In this document: piece after piece, positions 49,479-57,204 of the stretch
How positions within the stretch are numbered: the stretch's first letter is position 1
Layout of the letters: each line of letters starts with the position of its first letter
Assembly: GCF_008629655.1 (NCBI RefSeq)
Contig: NZ_VWSG01000016.1
Span: 1-57,204 of the forward strand
Reading direction: 5' to 3'
Source: Paenimyroides baculatum
GTDB taxonomy: Bacteria > Bacteroidota > Bacteroidia > Flavobacteriales > Flavobacteriaceae
Length of the DNA: 57,204 bases
The notes under the pieces: generated by a model
What the model saw: only the letters and a program-made list of their open reading frames with translations
What the model was told of the DNA's origin: nothing
Database searches by the model: none
Made by a program: the position numbers and the translations under genes

Positions 49479-50534
49479 ATGAAACCAACTACACTCCTAT
49501 TCTTTAGTATGCTGTCCATATTGACTTCGTGCAATGGGCAGAATTTCAATTCGAAGAACCATTCTGTCCCTTTAGAAGAAATCATTGTAAAGGGTGACAC
49601 TGTAAAAGAACTTGGAAGCAATATCATGGTGATTTATCAAGACAAGAAAAATAACTATTGGTTTGGCAGCTGGAAAACAGGAGTGTACAGATATGACGGT
49701 ATAAATTTGATCAATTATACTACAAAACACGGTTTGTTTACAGACAGAGTCGATGATATTAAAGAAGATCAATCGGGCAACATCTATTTCTCAGGGATGA
49801 ACCCAAATGCTACAATCACAAAGTTTGACGGAAAATCATTTACCAATATTAGGGCAATCCCAAGTAATGAATGGAAACTGGAAGCGAATGATCTGTGGTT
49901 ACTAAATCCTCATCGAACCATACAAAAAGTTTACCGCTTTGATGGAAACACCCTTTATGAATTGACACTTCCAAACCCGCCTAAACTTAACAATCCATTT
50001 GATGTCTATAGCATTTATAAAGACAGAAAAGGTAACATTTGGTTTGGTACCAATCCGGTTGGTGTGTGTCGTTTCGATGGAAAATCATTCGAATGGATTA
50101 CAGAAGAAGATGTGACGGAATTTCGCGAGGGAGGCTCCAATGGAGTGCGTTCGATTACGGAGGACAAAGATGGCGACTTTTGGTTCAATACTGAAAACCG
50201 TTATAGCATTTACGACAGCAACACTTTAAAAAGCAATCAATTTTATACAAGACACGAAAGCATAGGCATTTTGGATGGGAAAAACACAAGTGGTTTAAAC
50301 GAGTATCTTTCAACGGTAAGAGACAATGAGAATAATTTGTGGTTTGTAACCTATCTAGATGGCGTCTGGAAATATGATGGAACGAAAATCACACACTATC
50401 AAGTTCAAGAACAATCAACAAATATTAAATTATTTAGTATTTACAAAGACAACAAGGGCGAGCTTTGGCTTGGAACACACGAAAATGGTGTCTATAAATT
50501 TAATGGAAATACATTTGAAAAGTTTAAACCCTAA
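49479..50534 (+). CDS. two-component-regulator propeller lipoprotein, first copy
   Basis: 351 aa. Signal peptide MKPTTLLFFSMLSILTSC, Cys18. The remainder is built of Reg_prop-type repeats: GSNIMVIYQDKKNNYWFGSW-KTGVYRYDG, DVYSIYKDRKGNIWFGTNPVG and LFSIYKDNKGELWLGTHENGVYKFNG. Such propellers are normally the sensory half of hybrid two-component proteins, but here no kinase, YYY or DNA-binding part follows. Possibly a surface ligand-binding lipoprotein. The stop overlaps the start of the next, related gene by one base (TAATG). Confidence 0.85.
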   Translation: MKPTTLLFFSMLSILTSCNGQNFNSKNHSVPLEEIIVKGDTVKELGSNIMVIYQDKKNNYWFGSWKTGVYRYDGINLINYTTKHGLFTDRVDDIKEDQSGNIYFSGMNPNATITKFDGKSFTNIRAIPSNEWKLEANDLWLLNPHRTIQKVYRFDGNTLYELTLPNPPKLNNPFDVYSIYKDRKGNIWFGTNPVGVCRFDGKSFEWITEEDVTEFREGGSNGVRSITEDKDGDFWFNTENRYSIYDSNTLKSNQFYTRHESIGILDGKNTSGLNEYLSTVRDNENNLWFVTYLDGVWKYDGTKITHYQVQEQSTNIKLFSIYKDNKGELWLGTHENGVYKFNGNTFEKFKP

Positions 50535-51610
50535 TGAACAAAAGAATAAAATTGATTTATCTAATATTCCTATTGACACTGAACTTTTCTTGTGTCGAAA
50601 AGAAATCAACAGAAAAAGAAGCTTACAAGCCTGAATTAGTAACGACTTCAAAAACCGACACCTTAAAGTTTACTTCGGGAATACGAGCAATCTTTCAAGA
50701 CAGCAAAGGCAATTATTGGTTGGGAAGTCATAATGAAGGTGTAAGCGTTTATAATGGGAAATCATTTGAATACTTAACAACCAATGAAGGTTTATCAGCC
50801 AATCAAATCCTTTCTATTCAGGAAGATAATAAGGGTAAAATTTGGATTGAAACTTCTGGAGGAGCAAGTGTGTATGACAAAGGAACATTAACAAATTATT
50901 TTACAAATACCAACGAACCAAAATATGAATGGAATAAAACCACCGGGGATTTATGGTTTTATGCAACCGTAGAAGATGGAATAAACCGTTTTGATGGTCA
51001 GCATATGAATTATCTAGTTTTTCCAAAACCCAAAAATATAAGTCCTGCTAATACTTATGGCGTAACCGGTATTTCAAAAGATACAAACGGTAAAGTCTGG
51101 ATGGCTACTTATTCGGCACTATTCAGCTATGATGGTAAAGTGGTAAACATCTTTGATGATGAAAAATTAAACCTAAAAAAAAATGAGCTTTTGCATATAA
51201 GAAGTGTATTGGCAGATTCAAAAGGACGAATTTGGATAGGAAATAACGGCATTGGCGTAATACTGATAAATGGAGATGCTATAATTCACTTCTCGAAAGA
51301 ACAAGGAAAATTAATCCCAATGAATGAGTTTGAAGCGAACACTAAAACCCAACAATTTGCTAAAAACACAGGGTTACAATCCGTTTTTGCCATTGAAGAA
51401 GATACAGAAGGAAATATTTGGTTTGGAGATCGAGATACAGGAGCTTGGAAATATGACAGTAAAACATTGACAAACTACAAAATTGACTCAAAACTAAAGT
51501 CTCAAATGATTTGGAGCATTTATGAAGACCAAAACAAAAACTTACTATTTGGAATGGCAGAAGGTGGTGTTTATAAATTCAACGGTAAGACATTTGATAA
51601 ACAATTTTAA
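50534..51610 (+). CDS. two-component-regulator propeller lipoprotein, second copy
   Basis: 358 aa, paralogue of the previous gene, started at an ATG overlapping its stop. Signal peptide MNKRIKLIYLIFLLTLNFSC, Cys20. Propeller repeats include GIRAIFQDSKGNYWLGSHNE-GVSVYNG, QILSIQEDNKGKIWIETSGG and VFAIEEDTEGNIWFGDRDTGAWKYD. No kinase part either. Tandem duplication is the simplest origin; the pair is translationally coupled and closed by a terminator. Confidence 0.85.
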   Translation: MNKRIKLIYLIFLLTLNFSCVEKKSTEKEAYKPELVTTSKTDTLKFTSGIRAIFQDSKGNYWLGSHNEGVSVYNGKSFEYLTTNEGLSANQILSIQEDNKGKIWIETSGGASVYDKGTLTNYFTNTNEPKYEWNKTTGDLWFYATVEDGINRFDGQHMNYLVFPKPKNISPANTYGVTGISKDTNGKVWMATYSALFSYDGKVVNIFDDEKLNLKKNELLHIRSVLADSKGRIWIGNNGIGVILINGDAIIHFSKEQGKLIPMNEFEANTKTQQFAKNTGLQSVFAIEEDTEGNIWFGDRDTGAWKYDSKTLTNYKIDSKLKSQMIWSIYEDQNKNLLFGMAEGGVYKFNGKTFDKQF

Positions 51611-51682
51611 TTGAGAAAAAATTGCTTAAAAACATCTATAAGAAAGCATCATTTTTATATAAAAAAAACGAAACTTACAAGA

Positions 51683-51716
51683 AAAAGCCAATTGATACAA
51701 CGTTTAATTGGCTTTT
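51683..51716. terminator. terminator after the propeller pair
   Basis: AAAAGCCAATT-N12-AATTGGCTTTT, 11-bp perfect stem, T4 and TTTATT following; A-rich on the left, so it may serve the convergent gene at 51782-52918 too. Confidence 0.7.
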
Positions 51717-51781
51717 GATTTATTAGGTAATAATATTAAGAAACAGTACTATTTTTAATAAACTACTTTTTTACTAAACTC

Positions 51782-52918
51782 TTATTGATTTTTACACCAC
51801 TCTATCAATTCCGGGTAAAGTTCTTCAATTTTTTTATCCTTTTTATTCTTCCTAAGTTCTATCAATTGATCATTAAACTCTTTTATTTTAGGAAATCCGC
51901 GCTCAGTCATTACATCATTAATATCCTTGTAAATGTAATTAAATGCATGTTGATTCCCTTGAAAATTATCCAGTACGTACAGGCTGTACAGTGACCAAGT
52001 CATATACTCATCGAAAACCTTACTTGGAGTTGGATAATATTTTGTACCTTCTTGTTTTGTATTTACCCAAAGTTCCCTGTTTTTTAATGCCTCATTTAAT
52101 TCATCTTGAAATTTACTGGTTGGACAAGTGATGTAATTATGGTCTATTTCAGTAAAAATATTCCTTGTATTAGATATCGTATTTTCGAGTTCAGTGAGCA
52201 GCGTTGAATTTGAAATAGGGGGAACTACCAATAATATCTGAGTGAAATCGTTATCTTTATAACTGGTAGTATAATTTAATCCCCCAATTAAAGGAGAAGC
52301 CATGATAACATAACTATTAACCTTAGCTTCAAAATTATTCTCAAGCCATTTCCATTGCCGGCTTATATTAGCTTGCTTATCGTAATCGGAAATAATTTTA
52401 TCATAGTATTTTTTAGAATTTTTATAAAACTTTCTAAAGTCAGATTTATTAGAAAAATCCTCAATATCCTTTTTATAAACTGAAATTAAATTCTGTTTAA
52501 TAACTGTATGGGATGATACACTTTGGGCAGGAAATATATAGTTTTTATCTTTCACTAACTCTTTTTCTTTGAAATTATAAGAGATTGTATTTCCAGTTAA
52601 AAAAATATAGTTCAACGGATTTGACTTCATTAGTGAATCGAATTTAAGAATGACTGGTTCATTTTTAAAAGGCTCAAAATATTTAATTACATCTTTGTAA
52701 TATTCGCCTTCCTGATTAACCATATCATCGTTATCAAGCCCTGATTCTGTTATTGCAATCATGATATGTAAAAGTTCTTTTACTTCATGAATTGTCACTT
52801 TTGATTTGCCTTGATTTTCTTTTTTAAATTTATCGTCAAAATTCACTTTTTTTAAATCTTGAGATTTTGCATTAAAACCCATAAATAGAATTAAAAGTAA
52901 ATAGATTTTATTGTTCAT
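51782..52918 (-). CDS. secreted protein of unknown function, 378 aa
   Basis: Signal peptide MNNKIYLLLILFMGFNAKSQ, cleaved after AKS. Mature part is mostly helical and polar: KSKVTIHEVKELLHIMIAIT, YYKDVIKYFEPFKN, DFRKFYKNSKKYYDKIISDY, and near the end YSLYVLDNFQGNQHAFNYIYKD and MTERGFPKIKEFNDQLIELRK. The His/Glu content is low and no HExxH is visible, although the overall pattern recalls DUF4932-like secreted proteins. Family uncertain; monocistronic. Confidence 0.6.
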   Translation of the reverse strand: MNNKIYLLLILFMGFNAKSQDLKKVNFDDKFKKENQGKSKVTIHEVKELLHIMIAITESGLDNDDMVNQEGEYYKDVIKYFEPFKNEPVILKFDSLMKSNPLNYIFLTGNTISYNFKEKELVKDKNYIFPAQSVSSHTVIKQNLISVYKKDIEDFSNKSDFRKFYKNSKKYYDKIISDYDKQANISRQWKWLENNFEAKVNSYVIMASPLIGGLNYTTSYKDNDFTQILLVVPPISNSTLLTELENTISNTRNIFTEIDHNYITCPTSKFQDELNEALKNRELWVNTKQEGTKYYPTPSKVFDEYMTWSLYSLYVLDNFQGNQHAFNYIYKDINDVMTERGFPKIKEFNDQLIELRKNKKDKKIEELYPELIEWCKNQ

Positions 52919-53165
52919 TATTATAATTTATTTTATGTTTTTGTTTACGGTACTATTAAAAATTGGAGAAGGTTTTAGCAGTTTTACAGACCGCTATGAA
53001 ATGTAGTTGGGATTATTGAAGACTGCTACAAGCAAAACCATTTTTTACGGCTAAATTATAATTCTCTAATAAAAGAGAAAAATCATTTTTGCAGTAAGAA
53101 GGTAAGAACTTTTGTTTTTTTGAAAGTTACCAAGATCTTGCTTACAACTGCCTTTTGATACCAAG

Positions 53166-54584
53166 CTATTTTCTGATTCCCTTTCCTACAGTTTGTCCGT
53201 ACTGTACCATTTCCAATTTTACTGTACCATCATTTTGTCCTGTAAACTTCAATACACCATCAGCTCCACCCTGCCTGATTGCCTGAAAAGTATTGGCCGA
53301 TGTTGGAAAGAACCTCATGTCCCATTCTACCCTATCTGTATTGTAGATCAAATGTTTGTTTAAATAAGTTACCAAGTGTTTGGAAGAAGGATCATCGGGG
53401 TCAATATAAACTCCGGCAAATTTTGCAATTTCGATCTCAGATAAATCTATTTTTTTTGGAATTCTGTTTAAGGAAGAGGTTCCATCTAGAATTGAGACAA
53501 TATCTTCGTACGGAGCTACACCCTTATCAAAGTTGTTAAGAACAATTATGGTTCTGTCTTTTTCAACATTGTGATAAGTTAGGGTGATATAACCGTCCCA
53601 GCTGCCCGTATGCCCGTAACTGTAAAGCTTGCCATCTTTTAAACTCACATCAAAACCAAAGCCGTAATTGATCTTTTTACCTGAAACGGTTTGGCTTACT
53701 TGCAATACCTCGTTGAATTCATTCTGAGTCAGCAATTTGTTTTTTTTAAGTGCATTGTACCACTTATAAAGATCTTCTACCGTAGAGTTTATTTTGGCAC
53801 CTCCCACAATGCCATCCATGTAATATACATCCATTCTTCCTACTCTGGGATCATCTTCGGCAGCTTTTTCAAAAGAATTCTTAATCCATACATAACCATG
53901 GGCATAGTTTTTAATAGTTTTTGGTTCCAGACGTCTGTTATAAACAAATGTATTATGCATGTTTAAAGGTTTAAATATTTTTTCGCTTAGGTATTTATTC
54001 AAACTTTTGCCGGATACCCTTTCGATTATCGTAGCCAAAAAAGCATAATTTGTATTGCAGTAGCGGTGCCTTGTTTGTGGCTGGAACTTTAGTGTGTCTT
54101 TACGATTGGAGTAATAACTTATTAAATCATTATTTGTAGCAATCTGTTTGTTTTTCCAATCTTCCCTAAACGATTCGAGGTATTCAGGTACACCGCTGGT
54201 GTGGTGCAGCAAATTATAGATACTTACACCTTTGAAGTTTACCAATTCTGGAATATATTTTGTAATATCATCCATGTAATTAATCTTTCCCTCTTTATGA
54301 AGTAATGCAACCCCTACCCCTACAAATTGTTTGCTGCAGGACGCGAGTTCAAAAACAGTTTGGGGATTATTAAGTTCTTGCGAGGTTTCGTTGCTGTAGC
54401 CTTTACCAGCTTTATAGAGTACCTTTCCTTTTTCTGCGATAAGTACGCTGCCATTAAACTGGTTTTGTGCAGCAAGTGCATTGAACAACGAATCGAGCCT
54501 TTTTTCTACTGGCTGCTTCTGTGCAAAACTTTTACCTGAAATTATAAGGCAAAAGATGCACTTGATGAGATTTTTAAAATTCAT
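53166..54584 (-). CDS. serine hydrolase of the beta-lactamase class C / PBP4-like family
   Basis: 472 aa. Signal peptide MNFKNLIKCIFCLIISGKSFAQ. Catalytic SxxK at Ser82-Lys85 (ELASCSKQFVGVGVALL), YxN as YCNTNYAFLA near 177-179, and the third motif HTG in YSYGHTGSWDGY. A small C-terminal domain of about 100 residues follows, as in Bacteroidota penicillin-binding-like proteins. It may be a beta-lactamase or a D-amino-acid peptidase or esterase. It lies 67 bp downstream of the blaR1-like gene in the same direction, so it is probably part of the BlaI-controlled operon. Confidence 0.88.
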   Translation of the reverse strand: MNFKNLIKCIFCLIISGKSFAQKQPVEKRLDSLFNALAAQNQFNGSVLIAEKGKVLYKAGKGYSNETSQELNNPQTVFELASCSKQFVGVGVALLHKEGKINYMDDITKYIPELVNFKGVSIYNLLHHTSGVPEYLESFREDWKNKQIATNNDLISYYSNRKDTLKFQPQTRHRYCNTNYAFLATIIERVSGKSLNKYLSEKIFKPLNMHNTFVYNRRLEPKTIKNYAHGYVWIKNSFEKAAEDDPRVGRMDVYYMDGIVGGAKINSTVEDLYKWYNALKKNKLLTQNEFNEVLQVSQTVSGKKINYGFGFDVSLKDGKLYSYGHTGSWDGYITLTYHNVEKDRTIIVLNNFDKGVAPYEDIVSILDGTSSLNRIPKKIDLSEIEIAKFAGVYIDPDDPSSKHLVTYLNKHLIYNTDRVEWDMRFFPTSANTFQAIRQGGADGVLKFTGQNDGTVKLEMVQYGQTVGKGIRK

Positions 54585-54651
54585 CTGATATGGTATTTAG
54601 TTAAAAAAATTGATTGCGGAAAACCTACGTTGTCTCAGTGAGGAGCTTACG

Positions 54652-55977
54652 TTATATTTGTTGCTGCAGGTTAGCTTTAACCTGTTCTGCTTCTTTTTGG
54701 ATACTAGCCGCCTGTTTGCGGATGATTTCTGCCTGCTTTCGCACAGCTGCTGCTTCTATTCGTGTTGCCTCTGCATCACGCTGCGTTTTTAAGGCATCTT
54801 GTCTGATCCGCTGTAATTTCTCTGTACTTAAGATCGTATGATCAAGTTTTATATTTTCAGTATCATTAAATTCATCATCATATGTAAGAGTACTTTTCTG
54901 AGCATTAGCTGCAATAACAGGCGGTTTCGTGGAATGTTCTGTTGTATTGTATACAGGATCTTTTAAAACAGTGGTTACTTTTTCTACTTGTTTATTAGTA
55001 TTGTGTGACTTTAGATCTTTAGCAGTATACACTTCTTTTACTTTTTCCTTTTGCTGTACAGCAGCAATTTCCATGGTTATCTGTTCTAATGGAATAGCCA
55101 GTGCATCAAATGACCTTATGACACTTTCTTTTGAATGTAACATACACAAAAAGAATGAACTTAATACTACAGGTACTGTAAGAACCTTACGCAAATAAGT
55201 GTATTTAGTTTTAGTGGTTTTAAACATATTGATCCTTTTTTTTATATTGCTGCTAAACAACGGACTTACAGCAGGAAAATTATGAACGGAAAAATGATTT
55301 ACCAACAGCATCTTCGTAAATGCGGCCGTATCAGATTCATCAACGGATTCTCTGTCAGCCAGGTATTCATGTATGAGATGGATTTCCTTTTTGATTAAAT
55401 AAAAGAATGGATTAAACCAGAAAATACATTTTATGAGTTCTGTAAATATTTTATCATAGGTATGTTTTTGTCTTATATGCACCATTTCATGATGAAAAAT
55501 CTGCTTTCCTACAGTAGAATCGATAGCGATGGAATCTTTCCAAAATAGGTTTCTGAAATATGAAAAAGGAGCGTTTAATAAATTTGTCCGGTAAAGACGG
55601 ATACCTTCAAATAATTCTGCAGTGAACCTTTTTTTAAGTTGAACGATCTTGAAAATGCCAATGATAAAACGACTTAAAAAAAATACAGCAACCAAACCCA
55701 TGGTTATATAAACAAAAACAGGATTTTTTATACTGTCATTTGTTTGTTTTACCGTTCGATCTAGTTGAGTTACCAAAGAAAGAACATCTGTATTAATCTG
55801 AACTACAAAATAGTCTGTCTTGATAAAAGGTATTGTTATTGAAAGCAGCATTGCGGTCAAAAGGAAGAATCTGTTGAACTGATGAGAAAGAGTATCTTTA
55901 AGTAATAGCAGATAGTAAAGTAAGAATACACCTGAAATGAGAATAACCTTACCGAAATAGAATACCATACCTTCCAT
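54652..55977 (-). CDS. M56 (BlaR1-like) membrane metallopeptidase
   Basis: 441 aa. Four N-terminal membrane helices and the zinc motif HEMVH (163-167) with the downstream Glu in HLIHEYLADRESVD; the family cleaves the cognate BlaI repressor. The C-terminal half has no penicillin-binding domain. After a further membrane segment (VLTVPVVLSSFFLCML) come a threonine/lysine-rich linker and an alanine-rich coiled coil (TQRDAEATRIEAAAVRKQAE...). The signal sensed is therefore not obviously a beta-lactam. The start overlaps the blaI stop by one base. Confidence 0.88.
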   Translation of the reverse strand: MEGMVFYFGKVILISGVFLLYYLLLLKDTLSHQFNRFFLLTAMLLSITIPFIKTDYFVVQINTDVLSLVTQLDRTVKQTNDSIKNPVFVYITMGLVAVFFLSRFIIGIFKIVQLKKRFTAELFEGIRLYRTNLLNAPFSYFRNLFWKDSIAIDSTVGKQIFHHEMVHIRQKHTYDKIFTELIKCIFWFNPFFYLIKKEIHLIHEYLADRESVDESDTAAFTKMLLVNHFSVHNFPAVSPLFSSNIKKRINMFKTTKTKYTYLRKVLTVPVVLSSFFLCMLHSKESVIRSFDALAIPLEQITMEIAAVQQKEKVKEVYTAKDLKSHNTNKQVEKVTTVLKDPVYNTTEHSTKPPVIAANAQKSTLTYDDEFNDTENIKLDHTILSTEKLQRIRQDALKTQRDAEATRIEAAAVRKQAEIIRKQAASIQKEAEQVKANLQQQI

Positions 55978-56342
55978 CAGTCTTTATTTTTAAGTTCGTT
56001 CAAAAGTGCTTCAAGGTCTTCAACAGTTAGCTCATCATTCTCTACAAGAAATGAAACAGCATTAGTGTAGGAACCTAAAAAGTAATTTTTTACCAGGCTG
56101 CTAATAGATTTTTTACTGTACTGCTCTTTAGAGATCAAAGGAAAATATTCATGTTGTCTGCCTGAAATATTATACTCGACAAATTTCTTTTCTTTTAACA
56201 GCTTTAAGATTGTAGATACGGTATTGGTATGAGGTTTAGGCTCTGGGAATTCATCAAGAATATCTTTCAAGAAACCTTTGCCAATTTTCCATAGATACTG
56301 CATCACCTGCTCTTCTGCTTTTGTAAGTAACTGAATTTTCAT
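55977..56342 (-). CDS. BlaI/MecI/CopY family transcriptional repressor
   Basis: 121 aa from the ATG at 56342; the frame could extend 12 codons, but that start would lie on top of the operator, and MKIQLLTKAEEQVMQYLW is the usual beginning. Winged helix: LTKAEEQVMQYLWKIGKGFL, EFPEPKPHTNTVSTILKLLKEKKFVEYNIS, and the dimerisation part SKKSISSLVKNYFLGSYTNAVSFLV. It represses its own operon until the M56 peptidase cleaves it. Controlled by the operators at 56380-56448. Confidence 0.9.
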   Translation of the reverse strand: MKIQLLTKAEEQVMQYLWKIGKGFLKDILDEFPEPKPHTNTVSTILKLLKEKKFVEYNISGRQHEYFPLISKEQYSKKSISSLVKNYFLGSYTNAVSFLVENDELTVEDLEALLNELKNKD

Positions 56343-56379
56343 CTCAATACATTCTAGGTCAGTAACAGAAAAATTCATC

Positions 56380-56448
56380 TATCACTAATTTTATAGTGAT
56401 ACAAATATAAATGATTATTTTAATTATACAACTATTTTTTTAGTGATA
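56380..56448 (-). promoter_or_regulatory. blaI promoter with two operators
   Basis: Read on the minus strand: GTTG at 56432-56429 (-33), 19-nt spacer, TATATTTG at 56409-56402 (-7). Operator 1, TATCACTA-N6-TAGTGATA (perfect), lies at 56380-56401 over the start point. Operator 2, TATCACTA-N6-TAGTTGTA (imperfect), lies at 56427-56448 over the -33 box. The same spacing and half-site in both supports binding by one dimeric repressor, presumably BlaI. Confidence 0.8.
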
Positions 56449-56634
56449 AAAACAATTAGCTATTTATATATACTATTTTGCCAATCGGAACGTAAATAGT
56501 CATCGGGAATATAATGCTATTATCAGAATTGCACTATAGTGTGACCATGGCGATAAGCTGCTTATTAAATAAAACCAAAACCACACCGTTCAGAAGATAA
56601 TAGTTAACTTTAACAATATTGCAGACGAGCAGTG

Positions 56635-57204
56635 CTATACTCCGCCAATAACAAACATATTTTCCATTGTAGGCTGTTCGCTACCGCCGGTTTTTTCTAA
56701 AGTTATGGCAAAGTTTTGTGCGTTAGCTATAACTGCTAAAGGTATTTCACTGTCTTTTTCTTGTGTATATAAACCAGCGCTTATTGGTTTTCCGTCGGCA
56801 ATTGCCCAAAGCTGATACTGCATACCTACTGGCGCTGTTGGTAAATTACCAGCGTGCAGATATACCTGTTTGGTTTTTTTATCCCAAAACACAACCGCTT
56901 TTACATATGGATATTTTTCCACACCGTTTAAAGCAACTGTCTGCATATTCGGGTTGGCAATCATCTTCCATTTTTGGTCTGCTTTCTGTAATGCCAAAGT
57001 TTGCACATTCACTTCGGTCTGCAATCTGTCAATTTCAGTAGTTGATTTATTCTGACTGGTAATCCAAAACAGATTACTTGCAATACTTACCAGCAAAAGC
57101 ACCGACGCAGCAACTGCAATATTTTTCCATTTTTTAAACGGCGTAATTTCGTTAACGGGTTTATCTTTCTGTACTTCAGCCTTTATCTTCAATTCCTTAT
57201 CTGG
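56635..57204 (-). CDS. anti-sigma factor, RskA-like C-terminal part (5' truncated by window edge)
   Basis: The frame is open to the end of the window (PDKELKIKAEV...), so only the last 189 residues are seen. A single membrane helix KNIAVAASVLLLVSIASNLF (residues about 29-48 of the visible part) is followed by a periplasmic RskA_C domain: TEIDRLQTEVNVQTLALQKA, NPNMQTVALNGVEKYPYVKAVVFWD and the strongly conserved GMQYQLWAIADGKPISAGLY. The cytoplasmic sigma-binding domain lies outside the window. Its sigma gene is not the fragment at 1-297, which is at the other end. Confidence 0.85.
   Translation of the reverse strand, partial: PDKELKIKAEVQKDKPVNEITPFKKWKNIAVAASVLLLVSIASNLFWITSQNKSTTEIDRLQTEVNVQTLALQKADQKWKMIANPNMQTVALNGVEKYPYVKAVVFWDKKTKQVYLHAGNLPTAPVGMQYQLWAIADGKPISAGLYTQEKDSEIPLAVIANAQNFAITLEKTGGSEQPTMENMFVIGGV

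Noticed and set aside
1..57204. CRISPR arrays, tRNA or rRNA genes, complete insertion sequences
   Set aside because: None could be recognised: no regularly spaced repeats of 25-40 bp, no cloverleaf with conserved arms, and no transposase or integrase frame. The IstB-like ATPase alone is not evidence for IS21.

Overview
The window is low-GC chromosomal DNA of a Bacteroidota, most probably a member of the Flavobacteriales. The signs are: -7 boxes of the form TAnnTTTG with no -10 TATAAT and few Shine-Dalgarno sites; a C-terminal sorting domain of the type IX secretion system; many lipoproteins with Bacteroidota-type signal peptides; and regulators and enzymes typical of that phylum. I recognise no rRNA, tRNA, CRISPR array or intact insertion sequence. 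A truncated ECF sigma-factor gene opens the window and a truncated RskA-type anti-sigma gene closes it.

Layout. 0-1.8 kb is mostly non-coding: a run of short promoter-plus-hairpin units and two tiny genes. 1.8-11 kb holds housekeeping and accessory enzymes: FMN reductase, DUF4269, bifunctional Nnr, BrkB, an SDR-AraC-methyltransferase operon, and exonuclease VII. 11-21.7 kb is richer in G+C. It carries a mutagenic-repair operon (dinB, DnaE2-type polymerase, AlkB-type dioxygenase) divergent from a LexA/UmuD-like S24 regulator, then a DnaC/IstB-like ATPase with a small partner, then a four-gene translationally coupled cassette (251-aa protein, DUF5675, two holin-sized membrane proteins). A second FMN reductase copy, about 94% identical to the first, lies 20 kb downstream of it. 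22.7-33.7 kb is very AT-rich accessory DNA made of single-gene units, mostly lipoproteins or secreted proteins of unknown function. Five of them share a promoter-like block with an invariant TATATTCG, and two are followed by the same 178-bp terminator-containing repeat. Gene remnants lie between them. 33.8-44.1 kb returns to conventional genes: SDR, 2-hydroxyacid dehydrogenase, MerR with a divergent alpha/beta hydrolase, MarR, a TspO-like membrane protein and the ergothioneine pair egtD-egtB. 44.5-49 kb has a cold-shock gene preceded by a 28-aa membrane peptide, a junction where two genes have both lost their 5' ends, a Na+/H+ antiporter and a decayed DoxX-like gene. 49.4-57.2 kb has tandem beta-propeller lipoproteins, a BlaI-BlaR1-serine hydrolase unit with a well-resolved operator/promoter, and the anti-sigma gene.

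The strongest candidates for undescribed biology are: (i) a pair of 28-aa membrane peptides whose 40-nt leaders are almost identical; (ii) a second tiny-gene family of 49 codons with one intact and one nonsense-mutated copy; (iii) a series of 50-80-nt promoter-to-terminator units, two sharing the same 5' sequence; (iv) the cassette-like accessory array with its shared promoter and terminator blocks; and (v) the S24 regulator, mutasome and lysis-like gene neighbourhood. All functional statements are inferences from sequence reading alone.
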